A stretch of DNA of 9,179 nucleotides from DASXRU01 sp036506395 (GTDB lineage Bacteria; Acidobacteriota; Blastocatellia; Pyrinomonadales; Pyrinomonadaceae): NCBI GenBank assembly GCA_036506395.1, contig DASXRU010000021.1, positions 1 through 9,179 on the forward strand, given 5' to 3'. This document shows, in pieces, positions 1 to 9,072 of the stretch; within the stretch, counting starts at the first letter, position 1; every line of letters starts with the position of its first letter. Made by a program: the position numbers and the translations under genes. The notes under the pieces are model-generated. The model ran no database searches. It worked only from the letters and a program-made list of their open reading frames with translations, and was not told the origin of the DNA.

Positions 1-2
1 AC

Positions 3-809
3 TTTTTAGCCAAAGCAGGTCGCCGCGTGCTGTTGCATCCGCTGCCGCTTTACAACAACAGTGTCGGCGCAAACGACATGGGAATGATGAACGGCGCACG
101 GAGTGTGGCTGAGTTGTTGGATGCTACCGGCGATAGCCTGCGGGCAATGTACATCGCGGGCAGTTTTCTGCCGGAGCAATTACGCGGGCGCGAAGAAGCG
201 CTGGGCAAACTAGACTTGCTTGTGGTGCAGGAACTTTTTGAAGCCGACACCACGGCCTTTGCTGATGTGGTCTTCCCCGCGGCCTCGTTTGCTGAAATTG
301 ACGGCACCTTCACTAATAACGACGGCTTTGTGCAGCGCGTGCGCCAATCGATACCGCCGGTACACCAGGCCAAGCCGGATTGGATGATCACGGCCCAACT
401 GGCCAAAGAGTTGGGAGTCGATTTTGGATTTCAGATGTCGGCTGGCGCTGTCTTTCGCGAAATTGCCCAGCGGGTGCCGGCATATGCCGAATTGCGCTAT
501 CCGCTTCTAAAGGACGAAAGCAAGCCGGTCCAGGTGAAACACCTGGTTGCCGCAAAGCGCGATCTGTCTGCTGAGCTGGAAACTGTCCAGCGTTCGGTTG
601 AGGAACTGCATGAATCGACGGAGAAGATCAGCGAGACGCCGGCGGTGGGCCACGAACTCTTCAAGATTGGCACGCTGACTGACAAGGTGCCGCAGTTTCA
701 CCTGCTGGCGGCAGGCAATCCCGAGCCGGAGACTTTCCGAATCTCGCCGCTGTATCAGATTACCGTGGATGCCGATTTGCGACGGGAAGTAGCGCCGTTG
801 ACTTCCTAG
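3..809 (+). CDS. nuoG: NADH-quinone oxidoreductase subunit G, C-terminal part (5' end outside window)
   Basis: This is the C-terminal 268 residues of the large iron-sulfur subunit of complex I. The subunit sits in the peripheral arm and carries electrons along an Fe-S chain from NADH toward quinone. The frame is open from base 3, so the gene begins upstream; the GTG at 27 is internal. The visible part belongs to the molybdopterin-oxidoreductase-like fold, which in NuoG is structural and not catalytic. Supporting motifs are LDLLVVQELFEADT (visible residues 70-83), ADVVFPAASFAE (87-98) and GTFTNNDG (101-108), which match the family pattern 'ADVVLPaasfaE..GTftN.eGrvQ'. A charged, probably helical stretch follows at about residues 181-210, and the protein ends in a short tail. 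The Fe-S-binding N-terminal domains are not in the window. nuoH follows after 64 bases. The family call is secure. A related formate dehydrogenase-like subunit is unlikely because nuoH-N follow directly. Confidence 0.93.
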   Translation, partial: FLAKAGRRVLLHPLPLYNNSVGANDMGMMNGARSVAELLDATGDSLRAMYIAGSFLPEQLRGREEALGKLDLLVVQELFEADTTAFADVVFPAASFAEIDGTFTNNDGFVQRVRQSIPPVHQAKPDWMITAQLAKELGVDFGFQMSAGAVFREIAQRVPAYAELRYPLLKDESKPVQVKHLVAAKRDLSAELETVQRSVEELHESTEKISETPAVGHELFKIGTLTDKVPQFHLLAAGNPEPETFRISPLYQITVDADLRREVAPLTS

Positions 810-834
810 CGTCTGTGCCAACGCACAACCATTC

Positions 835-868
835 GAAATCGGCAATTGGAAATCGGCAATCGGCAATG
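835..868 (+). repeat. short tandem repeat tract (AATCGGCAAT type) before nuoH
   Basis: AATCGGCAAT occurs at 837-846 and 851-860, and a further CGGCAAT follows at 861-867, so the tract fills most of the nuoG-nuoH gap. It ends six bases before the nuoH start codon. The ATG at 866, formed by the last unit, reads only ATG-AAC-TAA, so it is a two-codon frame and not a gene start. The same word family recurs before nuoK. It takes the place where a Shine-Dalgarno sequence would be expected and contains no AGGAG-like motif. Function is unknown. Confidence 0.8.
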
Positions 869-873
869 AACTA

Positions 874-1905
874 ATGGACTGGAACAACCAATATATCCAT
901 TCAGTTGTGATGCTCGTGGCGATTACCGTCGCCTTCCTGACGATCATGCTGCTGGTGGCCTTCACGGTGCTCGCCGAACGTCGCGTGCTGGGGTTCATTC
1001 AGGGTCGCTTGGGCCCAAACCGGGTCGGCCCCGGCGGCATCCTCCAGCCCTTCGCCGACTTCATTAAAACAATGGTCAAGGAAGACCTCGTTCCCGATCA
1101 GTCAACCAGGTTCGTTTTTCTGCTGGCCCCGATGATTGCGGTGATCACCGCCATGATGGCCATCATCGTCTATCCCTTTGGGCCGACAATTACTCTTCCT
1201 TTTCTTGGGACGTTTCCGCTGCGCATTGCGCAATTCGACGTGGCACTGCTTTACGTGCTGGGCGTCACGTCCGTTGGAGTTTACGGAATTGCCCTGGCTG
1301 GTTGGTCGTCCAACAACAAGTACAGCTTGATGGGTGGTCTGCGTTCATCGGCCCAAATGATCTCCTACGAGCTATCGTTGGGTTTGTCACTGGTTGGTGT
1401 AGTCATTATGTCCGGCACGCTGGACATCTACCATATCGTCGAGCAGCAGTCAGGCTGGTTCGGCATGCACTGGAACATCATCTATCAACCCCTCGGCTTC
1501 ATCATCTATTTGATTTCCGCGATAGCCGAGACGAACCGCGTGCCCTTTGATCTGCCCGAGGCGGAAACAGAGCTGGTGGCGGGATTTCACACCGAGTACA
1601 GCTCGATCAAGTTTCTGCTCTTTTTCAACGCCGAGTACATAAACATGATCACGGTGTCGATGCTGGCGACGACACTTTTCCTGGGCGGCTGGAATGGTCC
1701 CGGCGTCGCACAGTTTCCTTTGCTTGGGGTCCTTTATTTCTTCGCCAAGATTCTATTCTTTTTATTTCTGTACATCTGGTTGCGCGGCACATTGCCGCGT
1801 TTTCGCTTCGATCAGTTGATGAGCTTTGGTTGGAAGTTTCTGCTCCCGGTAGCAATTCTGAACATTATTTTGACAGCGACCCTGGCAATGTTTGGCTGGA
1901 TATGA
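874..1905 (+). CDS. nuoH: NADH-quinone oxidoreductase subunit H
   Basis: NuoH is the membrane subunit that docks the peripheral arm and helps form the quinone-binding chamber, coupling quinone reduction to proton pumping. The 343-residue length is normal for the family (about 325-350; eight transmembrane helices known from structures). Hallmarks in order are ERR (residues 35-37) followed by GRLGPNRVGPGG (44-55), WSSNNKYSLMGGLRSSAQMI (144-163), the acidic cytoplasmic loop AETNRVPFDLPEAETELVAG (218-237) with HTEYSS after it, and WLRGTLPRFRFDQLM (302-316). The start at 874 gives the usual short N-terminus before helix 1. The ATG at 866 is out of use because it meets a stop two codons later. No clear Shine-Dalgarno motif precedes it; a repeat tract lies there. 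nuoJ begins 21 bases after the stop, so the usual nuoI between H and J is missing. Confidence 0.98.
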   Translation: MDWNNQYIHSVVMLVAITVAFLTIMLLVAFTVLAERRVLGFIQGRLGPNRVGPGGILQPFADFIKTMVKEDLVPDQSTRFVFLLAPMIAVITAMMAIIVYPFGPTITLPFLGTFPLRIAQFDVALLYVLGVTSVGVYGIALAGWSSNNKYSLMGGLRSSAQMISYELSLGLSLVGVVIMSGTLDIYHIVEQQSGWFGMHWNIIYQPLGFIIYLISAIAETNRVPFDLPEAETELVAGFHTEYSSIKFLLFFNAEYINMITVSMLATTLFLGGWNGPGVAQFPLLGVLYFFAKILFFLFLYIWLRGTLPRFRFDQLMSFGWKFLLPVAILNIILTATLAMFGWI

Positions 1906-1926
1906 ACTCGGGTAAAGTGGCTACAA

Positions 1927-2595
1927 ATGATTTCTTCTCTTCTTTTCATACTTTTTGCGGGCATGGCCATTGGCTGCGCTGTTTCGGTCGTCGTGCAGCG
2001 CCATCCACTCTACGGCGCGATTTCGCTGGTCGGGGTTTTCATTTCGCTCGCCTGTTTGTACGTTACCCTGGCCGCGCCCTTTATCGCCGCTGTGCAGGTC
2101 ATTGTCTATGCCGGAGCGATTATGGTCCTGGTCGTGTTCGTGATCATGCTGCTGAACGTCCAGCGCGAAGAACGCAGGCGCCCGCGCCTGCGTTTTCTTG
2201 TCGGCGCCGCAGTGGCGTTGGCGGGAGTTTTGTTCGCCGAGGCCGCATTCATCATCTACTTTGTGCAGGCTTCTCCAGCCACTCCTCGGAACAATGCATC
2301 GGATATAGGGCTGACTTTCTCAATCGGGACGGGATTGTTTACGCAGTACCTTCTGCCTTTCGAGATCACTTCGTTGTTGCTTTTGATGGCAATCGTCGGC
2401 GCCATGACCCTGGCGCGGAGCGGCGGTCTTTTGCGTCCAAACTTGGCCGTCGTGCCGGGCGCACAGGTATTGGCCCCGGACGTGATTAATCCCCGCGCGC
2501 CTGCCGGTGCAGGACTAATCGTAACGACGACAAGCGATGAGGCGGCTCGGGTGTTAGGGGTCGAAGGAACGCATCGCGTTCGAGACGAAGAATAA
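1927..2595 (+). CDS. nuoJ: NADH-quinone oxidoreductase subunit J
   Basis: NuoJ is a small membrane subunit of complex I (ND6 homologue) lying between the quinone-binding NuoH and the antiporter-like subunits. Its third helix changes shape during coupling. The family signature is clear: AAVQVIVYAGAIMVLVVFVI at residues 54-73, with the conserved Tyr at position 61. A later hydrophobic segment, FTQYLLPFEITSLLLLMAIV (about 136-155), matches the last helix. The protein has 222 residues, longer than many homologues, because of a polar C-terminal tail from about residue 165 that lacks motifs. The gene ends with a double stop, TAATAA. The start at 1927 gives a first helix of normal length; upstream there is only a weak purine stretch (GGGTAAAGTGG). 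The short distance from nuoH implies cotranscription. Confidence 0.97.
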   Translation: MISSLLFILFAGMAIGCAVSVVVQRHPLYGAISLVGVFISLACLYVTLAAPFIAAVQVIVYAGAIMVLVVFVIMLLNVQREERRRPRLRFLVGAAVALAGVLFAEAAFIIYFVQASPATPRNNASDIGLTFSIGTGLFTQYLLPFEITSLLLLMAIVGAMTLARSGGLLRPNLAVVPGAQVLAPDVINPRAPAGAGLIVTTTSDEAARVLGVEGTHRVRDEE

Positions 2596-2621
2596 TAAGA
2601 GATTAAGCGCACGTCTTTAGA

Positions 2622-2639
2622 GTTAGGTTACTTCCTAAC
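2622..2639. repeat. small inverted repeat in the nuoJ-nuoK gap
   Basis: GTTAGG (2622-2627) and CCTAAC (2634-2639) can pair around a six-base loop, TTACTT. There is no T-run after it, so it is not a convincing terminator. It directly abuts the repeat tract that leads into nuoK. The stem is only 6 bp, so it could be chance. Confidence 0.35.
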
Positions 2640-2671
2640 AATCGACAATCGGCAATAGGCAATAGGCAATG
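2640..2671 (+). repeat. short tandem repeat tract (GGCAAT type) containing the nuoK start codon
   Basis: The tract reads as successive variants of one unit: AATCGACAAT (2640-2649), CAATCGGCAAT (2646-2656), then AGGCAAT (2657-2663) and AGGCAAT (2664-2670). The final AAT plus the next G supplies the ATG of nuoK at 2669-2671. It shares the word AATCGGCAAT with the tract before nuoH about 1.8 kb upstream. The AGG in the last units is the only Shine-Dalgarno-like element near the nuoK start. Confidence 0.8.
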
Positions 2672-2974
2672 GCGCCACAACTTTCATGGTATCTGGCTCT
2701 TTCCGCGGTGCTCTTCACGATTGGCGCCGCGGGCGTGTTGATTAAGCGCAACGTAATTTCGATGTTCATGTGCATCGAGTTAATGCTGAACGCAGTCAAC
2801 CTGACGTTTGTGGCTTTCTCAAGTTTTTTCCGCGACGTGTCCGGGCAGCTGTTCGTGTTTATTGTGATGACGGTTGCAGCGGCCGAGGCCGCAGTGGGAC
2901 TGGGTATCATCATCACGGTCTTCCGCAATCGTGAATCGTTGAATGTGGACGATGCCAGTATTTTGAAGTTATAG
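2669..2974 (+). CDS. nuoK: NADH-quinone oxidoreductase subunit K
   Basis: NuoK is the smallest membrane subunit of complex I (ND4L homologue, three helices) and forms part of the proton path next to NuoJ and NuoN. Its 101 residues are the typical family length. The two membrane-buried glutamates needed for coupling are present: Glu37 in MCIELMLNAVNL and Glu73 in VAAAEAAVGLGI, corresponding to Glu36 and Glu72 of the E. coli protein. The C-terminus is a polar tail after the third helix. The start at 2669 is well placed, with helix 1 beginning a few residues in. It lies inside a GGCAAT repeat tract, so the repeat supplies both the ribosome-binding region and the initiation codon. It is followed by a 187-base structured gap before nuoL, unusually long for this operon. 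Confidence 0.98.
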   Translation: MAPQLSWYLALSAVLFTIGAAGVLIKRNVISMFMCIELMLNAVNLTFVAFSSFFRDVSGQLFVFIVMTVAAAEAAVGLGIIITVFRNRESLNVDDASILKL

Positions 2975-2978
2975 CGCG

Positions 2979-3135
2979 GCGGCTCTGCCGCCTGATGTGC
3001 GGAATGGCTCTGCCTTTCCGATCCGGCTTATTTCCAGATGAAGGAGGCTATGCCTCCGATCAGAGGCGCAGCCTCTGGGAAGCAAGGGCTTAACGGAAGG
3101 CCGCAGGCCTTCCGCACATCAGACGGCCGAGCCGC
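2979..3135. repeat. 157-base palindromic multi-hairpin element between nuoK and nuoL
   Basis: The ends form an inverted repeat: bases 2979-3004 pair with 3110-3135 at 24 of 26 positions, including 13 perfect pairs (CTGATGTGCGGAA at 2992-3004). Inside or overlapping these arms are five local hairpins: GGCGGC/GCCGCC with loop TCT (2978-2992); GGAATGGC/GCCTTTCC with loop TCT and one mismatch (3001-3019); GGAGGC/GCCTCC with loop TAT (3043-3057); CAGAGGC/GCCTCTG with loop GCA (3061-3077); and CGGAAGGCC/GGCCTTCCG with loop GCA (3094-3114). A further weak pairing (3032-3038 with 3074-3081, one bulge) would enclose the third and fourth hairpins. There is no T-run, so it is not a simple terminator. 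No ORF is convincing in it. It looks like a non-coding palindromic repeat or small MITE-like element that would fold in the nuo mRNA. Confidence 0.85.
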
Positions 3136-3161
3136 GGGCGGAATCAACGACTAACTAATTA

Positions 3162-5366
<2,205 letters not shown>

Positions 5367-5369
5367 CAA

Positions 5370-6947
5370 ATGCAACACTACCTGTTAACTATTCTGATTC
5401 TGCTGCCCGTGGCCGGCGCCATCACGCTGGCGGGCTATAGGCTTGTGCGCGGTGATAAGGCTGACGACTATAGATGGATTGCAATGGTTGTTTCGATTGT
5501 CACCTTTGCGCTCTCGCTGTTTATGATCGGCGGCGCAAGGGCAAATGCCTCGTCCTTCCGCTTTGAACAGAATGTGTCATGGATTGCATCGATCGGGGCG
5601 CACTATCACCTCGGAGTCGACGGCATCAGCTTGTGGCTCGTCTTGCTGACGACGCTCTTGATGCCGATCGCGATTCTCTCAAGCTGGACAGCTGTTAGAA
5701 AGCGCGAGCTTTCTTATTACATTTTCCTGCTGCTGTTGGAAGCGGCGATGATTGGCGTCTTCGTATCTCTCGACTTGCTCCTGTTTTATGTTTTCTTCGA
5801 GGCCTCGCTGATACCAATGTTCTTCCTGATTGGTATCTGGGGCGGCGAGCGGCGGATTTACGCGGCGGTGAAGTTCTTTATTTACACTGCGGTCGGAAGT
5901 CTGCTGATGCTGGTGGGAATCATCGCGCTTTATTTCATGTACGGCTCGTTCGACTACGCGACAATCATTGAAGCGATGAAGCAGGCGCCGAACCTTCTGT
6001 CGGCGCGCGCGGAGTTTTGGCTGTTCCTGGCTTTCGCCCTGGCCTTCTGCATAAAGGTGCCGCTGTTTCCCTTTCACACCTGGTTGCCGGACGCGCATAC
6101 CGAGGCGCCCACCGCCGGTTCAGTCATACTCGCCGGGGTCCTGCTCAAGATGGGGACATACGGCCTGCTGCGATTTAACTTCGGTCTGTTTCCCAGGGCT
6201 TCGCGCGACTTTGCCTGGGTGATGATCACTCTGGCCGTCATAGGAATAATCTACGGAGCGCTGGTCGCAATGGTCCAACCCGACGTAAAGCGGCTGGTTG
6301 CCTACTCCTCGGTGAGCCATATGGGATTCGTGGTGCTCGGTCTGTTTTCCTTCACCGAGCAGGGAATGCAGGGCGCGCTGTACCAAATGCTGAACCATGG
6401 CGTTTCGACGGGCGCGCTGTTTCTTTTTGTCGGCATGATCTACGAGCGGCGACACACGCGAATGATTAGCGATTTCGGCGGCCTGGCGCGGCCCATGCCA
6501 TGGTTCTCAGCGCTGTTCGTTATCGCGTCGCTGTCGTCGATCGGCTTGCCATTTTTGAACGGCTTCGTGGGCGAGTTTCTGATTATGCTGGGCGCCTGGA
6601 CCTCGGTGGCAATCCGCCACACCTGGATCGTAACCGGACTCGCTGCCACCGGCGTCATCTGGGCCGCGGTTTACATGTTGTGGATGCTGCAGCGCGTTGT
6701 GTTCGGCACCAGGACCAGCGAGGAAAACGCGCGGCTGCGCGATCTTAACGCGCGCGAGGTCGCATTGCTGGTCCCGCTGCTGGTCTTGATGCTCTTCATG
6801 GGAGTTTACCCGCGACCTTTTCTCAGCCGCGCCAGCCGCAGCATCGAAGCCGTGCGCGCGCGAGTCCTTACCGAACGGTCGGGAGGTTCCTACGAGGCGG
6901 CTGTTTTGCAAGAAGGCAAGGACTTCAAAACGAACCGAACGCCGTAG
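5370..6947 (+). CDS. nuoM: NADH-quinone oxidoreductase subunit M
   Basis: NuoM is the middle antiporter-like proton pump of complex I (ND4 homologue, 14 helices). The 525-residue length is close to E. coli NuoM (509). Key residues align with a small constant offset: Glu144 in FFEASLIPMFFLIGIWG; Lys229 in CIKVPLFPFHTWLPDAHTEA followed by PTAGSVILAGVLLKMGTYG with Lys260; His317 in AYSSVSHMGF; and Glu402 in FVGEFLIM. The N-terminus starts directly in the first helix, supporting the ATG at 5370. The C-terminal 35 residues or so are polar and not conserved in the family. The start lies three bases after the nuoL stop with no visible Shine-Dalgarno motif, so translational coupling to nuoL is likely. 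The next gene starts five bases after the stop. Confidence 0.98.
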   Translation: MQHYLLTILILLPVAGAITLAGYRLVRGDKADDYRWIAMVVSIVTFALSLFMIGGARANASSFRFEQNVSWIASIGAHYHLGVDGISLWLVLLTTLLMPIAILSSWTAVRKRELSYYIFLLLLEAAMIGVFVSLDLLLFYVFFEASLIPMFFLIGIWGGERRIYAAVKFFIYTAVGSLLMLVGIIALYFMYGSFDYATIIEAMKQAPNLLSARAEFWLFLAFALAFCIKVPLFPFHTWLPDAHTEAPTAGSVILAGVLLKMGTYGLLRFNFGLFPRASRDFAWVMITLAVIGIIYGALVAMVQPDVKRLVAYSSVSHMGFVVLGLFSFTEQGMQGALYQMLNHGVSTGALFLFVGMIYERRHTRMISDFGGLARPMPWFSALFVIASLSSIGLPFLNGFVGEFLIMLGAWTSVAIRHTWIVTGLAATGVIWAAVYMLWMLQRVVFGTRTSEENARLRDLNAREVALLVPLLVLMLFMGVYPRPFLSRASRSIEAVRARVLTERSGGSYEAAVLQEGKDFKTNRTP

Positions 6948-6952
6948 AGTTT

Positions 6953-7474
6953 ATGAAAGTTTTATTCGTCACGATCTCACTTTGTGGTTTCTTATACTGT
7001 TTCGCGCGGCCGGGTGAGCTAACGCCACTACCTCCGCCGGTAACAGAGTCGACGATCAAGCTAACCGGTATCGATGGGCAGAAGTATGACCTGGCTCAGA
7101 TGCGAGGCAACGTGGTGCTGGTTTCGTTCGGCGCCACCTGGTGCATACCATGCAGCCAGGAGTTGCGCGCCCTCGAGGATCTGAAACGCGAGTACAAAGA
7201 CAGGCCGGTAAGGTTTTTCTGGGTCGACATAGAACGGACGGATACCGTCTCCGACAAGGAATTACAAAAGTTCGCCCGCGAACGAAAGCTGACTTTCCCT
7301 GTGCTTCGCGACCCGACGCAAATGACGTTTGCCCAATTCTCCAGACGCATCCGCTTACCGATGATTGTGTTCTACGACAAGGAAGGCCGCCTTGATAATC
7401 CGGTACACTTTGGTATGTCGTCGGCCGAAGTTTACAAGAACCGGATGCGGGAACGTCTGAACAAGCTGTTGTAG
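6953..7474 (+). CDS. TlpA/ResA-like thioredoxin-fold protein, probably membrane-anchored
   Basis: This is a 173-residue thioredoxin-family protein of the TlpA/ResA/AhpC-TSA type. An N-terminal hydrophobic segment (about residues 2-18, MKVLFVTISLCGFLYCFARP) looks like a signal anchor or signal peptide; Cys11 and Cys16 do not fit a classical lipobox. The fold follows from about residue 34, with VVLVSFGATWCIPC giving the active site W-C-I-P-C (Cys64 and Cys67), VRFFWVDIE as the next strand, FPVLRDP, and the cis-proline strand RLPMIVFYDKEG (Pro136). Such proteins reduce or shuffle disulfides outside the cytoplasm, for example in cytochrome c or copper-site maturation; the actual partner here is unknown. 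It lies between nuoM (5-base gap) and nuoN (14-base gap) on the same strand, so it is very likely cotranscribed with complex I. It is not a standard nuo gene. Confidence 0.88.
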   Translation: MKVLFVTISLCGFLYCFARPGELTPLPPPVTESTIKLTGIDGQKYDLAQMRGNVVLVSFGATWCIPCSQELRALEDLKREYKDRPVRFFWVDIERTDTVSDKELQKFARERKLTFPVLRDPTQMTFAQFSRRIRLPMIVFYDKEGRLDNPVHFGMSSAEVYKNRMRERLNKLL

Positions 7475-7488
7475 TAGAACCGAATACG

Positions 7489-9048
7489 ATGGCTCCTTTG
7501 CCAGCACTTCAGGCCATGACGACTGACGTCAATCTTTCGCTGATCATGCCGGAGTTAATAGTCGGCCTGGCGGCTGTTCTGGTGATGCTGGTAGATGCCT
7601 TCGCGCGCCCGCGGCAACGCTGGCTCACCGGGGGCCTCTCGCTCGTAGCACTGGGCGGCGGGGCTGTCGCGTCCATATGGTTGGGACTCGGCTGGTCCGG
7701 TCCCCGGACTGCTTTCAACGGCATGATAGTGCTGGACGACCTGCGGCTTGGCTTCACCTTCATCTTTCTGCTGGTCTCGGCGCTAACGATTCTGATCTCT
7801 ATGATCTGGGTCGAGCAGGAGAAACTGCCGGCGGGCGAGTTTCATGCGCTATTGCTCTTTGCCACCTGCGGAATGATGTTAATGGCCTCGGGCGGCGATT
7901 TGGTTATCATTTTTCTCGGCCTTGAGATTCTGTCTATCGCTACCTACGTGATGGCTGGCTTTCGCCGCACCGACGTGCGCTCGAACGAATCGTCGATGAA
8001 GTACTTCATTCTCGGCTCGTTTTCATCGGCGTTCCTGCTTTACGGTATCGCTCTGATCTACGGCGCGACGGCAACTGAAACCGGGCTGCCCGGCACAACT
8101 AACATAAGCGAGATTGCGGCGCGACTAAGCCAGTCACTCTACCCATCGCTGCTGTTCGCCGGCGCCGCCATGCTGCTGGTCGGATTCGGTTTCAAGATTG
8201 CCACTGCGCCTTTTCATGTCTGGACTCCCGACGTTTATGAAGGCGCGCCCACTCCGGTGACGGCTTTCATGGCTACCGGATCAAAGGCCGCCGGGTTTGC
8301 TTCATTCCTGCGTGTCTTCCTGATTGGCTTTCCCATCGCCGCGGTAACCGCGAGCACTGCGGGGTACGCGCACAAGACGTGGCTCGCCACCCTGGTCGTG
8401 CTCGCTGTCTTAACAATGACAATTGGAAACGTCGTGGCCATTGTGCAGAACAACGTCAAGCGGATGCTGGCATACTCTTCGATTGCGCATGCCGGCTATG
8501 CTCTGGTGGGATTCGTTGCGGCGGGCGCCAGCGCGGATTTGGATCAGCGGAATGCCGGCATCGCTGCGGTAGTTTTCTACATGTTGACCTACGCCATCAT
8601 GACCCTCGGCGCCTTTGCGGTCGTGACGCTGATTGCGCGCGGCGGTGATCGGCGCGCTGAAGTGGAAGACTACAACGGCATAGGCTTCATCGCGCCCGGG
8701 CTCGCCTTCGCACTTTCGCTCTTCCTGCTGAGCTTGTTGGGTATGCCTCTGACTGCCGGCTTCATGGGCAAGATCGCGGTCTTTCGCGCGGCGGTGAACC
8801 AGGGCTACGTCGGCCTGGTGATTATTGGCGTGCTCAATACGGCTGTTTCGGCCTACTACTATCTGCGATTGATCATTGTCATGTTCTTTCGCGACCGCCT
8901 GACACCCTGGAGCGCGCCTCGTATCCCCGCAAGTCTGGCAGTGGCGCTGATCATCGCAGTCATCGGCGTTTTGTACCTGGGCATTTTCCCGGGCCGGGTG
9001 CTAAACGCTCTGCAAACCAGGGCCTCCACTTCAGTTTCGATGCGCTGA
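7489..9048 (+). CDS. nuoN: NADH-quinone oxidoreductase subunit N
   Basis: NuoN is the proximal antiporter-like proton pump of complex I (ND2 homologue, 14 helices in bacteria). At 519 residues it is slightly longer than usual (about 485). Signature features are Glu146 in FLGLEILSIATYVMAGF with the following SSMKYFILGSFSSAF; Lys236 in GFGFKIATAPFHVWTPDVYE and the next EGAPTPVTAFMATGSKAAGF with Lys266; NNVKRMLAYSSIAHAGY (321-337); and Lys428 in GFMGKIAVF, the counterpart of Lys395 in E. coli. The ATG at 7489 adds nine residues before a second ATG at 7516, which may be the true start because the family usually begins just before the first helix; neither has a clear Shine-Dalgarno motif. It is separated from nuoM by the thioredoxin-like gene, which interrupts the usual nuoLMN block. 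Confidence 0.97.
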   Translation: MAPLPALQAMTTDVNLSLIMPELIVGLAAVLVMLVDAFARPRQRWLTGGLSLVALGGGAVASIWLGLGWSGPRTAFNGMIVLDDLRLGFTFIFLLVSALTILISMIWVEQEKLPAGEFHALLLFATCGMMLMASGGDLVIIFLGLEILSIATYVMAGFRRTDVRSNESSMKYFILGSFSSAFLLYGIALIYGATATETGLPGTTNISEIAARLSQSLYPSLLFAGAAMLLVGFGFKIATAPFHVWTPDVYEGAPTPVTAFMATGSKAAGFASFLRVFLIGFPIAAVTASTAGYAHKTWLATLVVLAVLTMTIGNVVAIVQNNVKRMLAYSSIAHAGYALVGFVAAGASADLDQRNAGIAAVVFYMLTYAIMTLGAFAVVTLIARGGDRRAEVEDYNGIGFIAPGLAFALSLFLLSLLGMPLTAGFMGKIAVFRAAVNQGYVGLVIIGVLNTAVSAYYYLRLIIVMFFRDRLTPWSAPRIPASLAVALIIAVIGVLYLGIFPGRVLNALQTRASTSVSMR

Positions 9049-9072
9049 TGAACCCGGGACAAGTGATCGCCT

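Noticed and set aside
507..998. 163-codon minus-strand open frame across the nuoG-nuoH junction
   Set aside because: It is antisense to two conserved genes. The peptide LPIADFQLPISNG in it is only the translation of the AATCGGCAAT repeat tract.
1830..2489. Long + strand open frame of 219 codons overlapping nuoH and nuoJ
   Set aside because: It is out of frame with the well-conserved nuoJ and rich in Arg, Gly and Cys, as expected for a shadow frame in GC-rich coding DNA; it shows no family motif.
3094..3114. Strong GC-rich hairpin before nuoL as an intrinsic terminator
   Set aside because: No T-run follows the stem, and nuoL and the rest of the operon lie immediately downstream, so termination here would be counterproductive; it is better read as part of the larger palindromic element.
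5679..6098. 139-codon minus-strand frame opposite nuoM
   Set aside because: Gln/Glu/His/Arg-rich translation with no domain signature; it is the complement of membrane-helix codons in nuoM.
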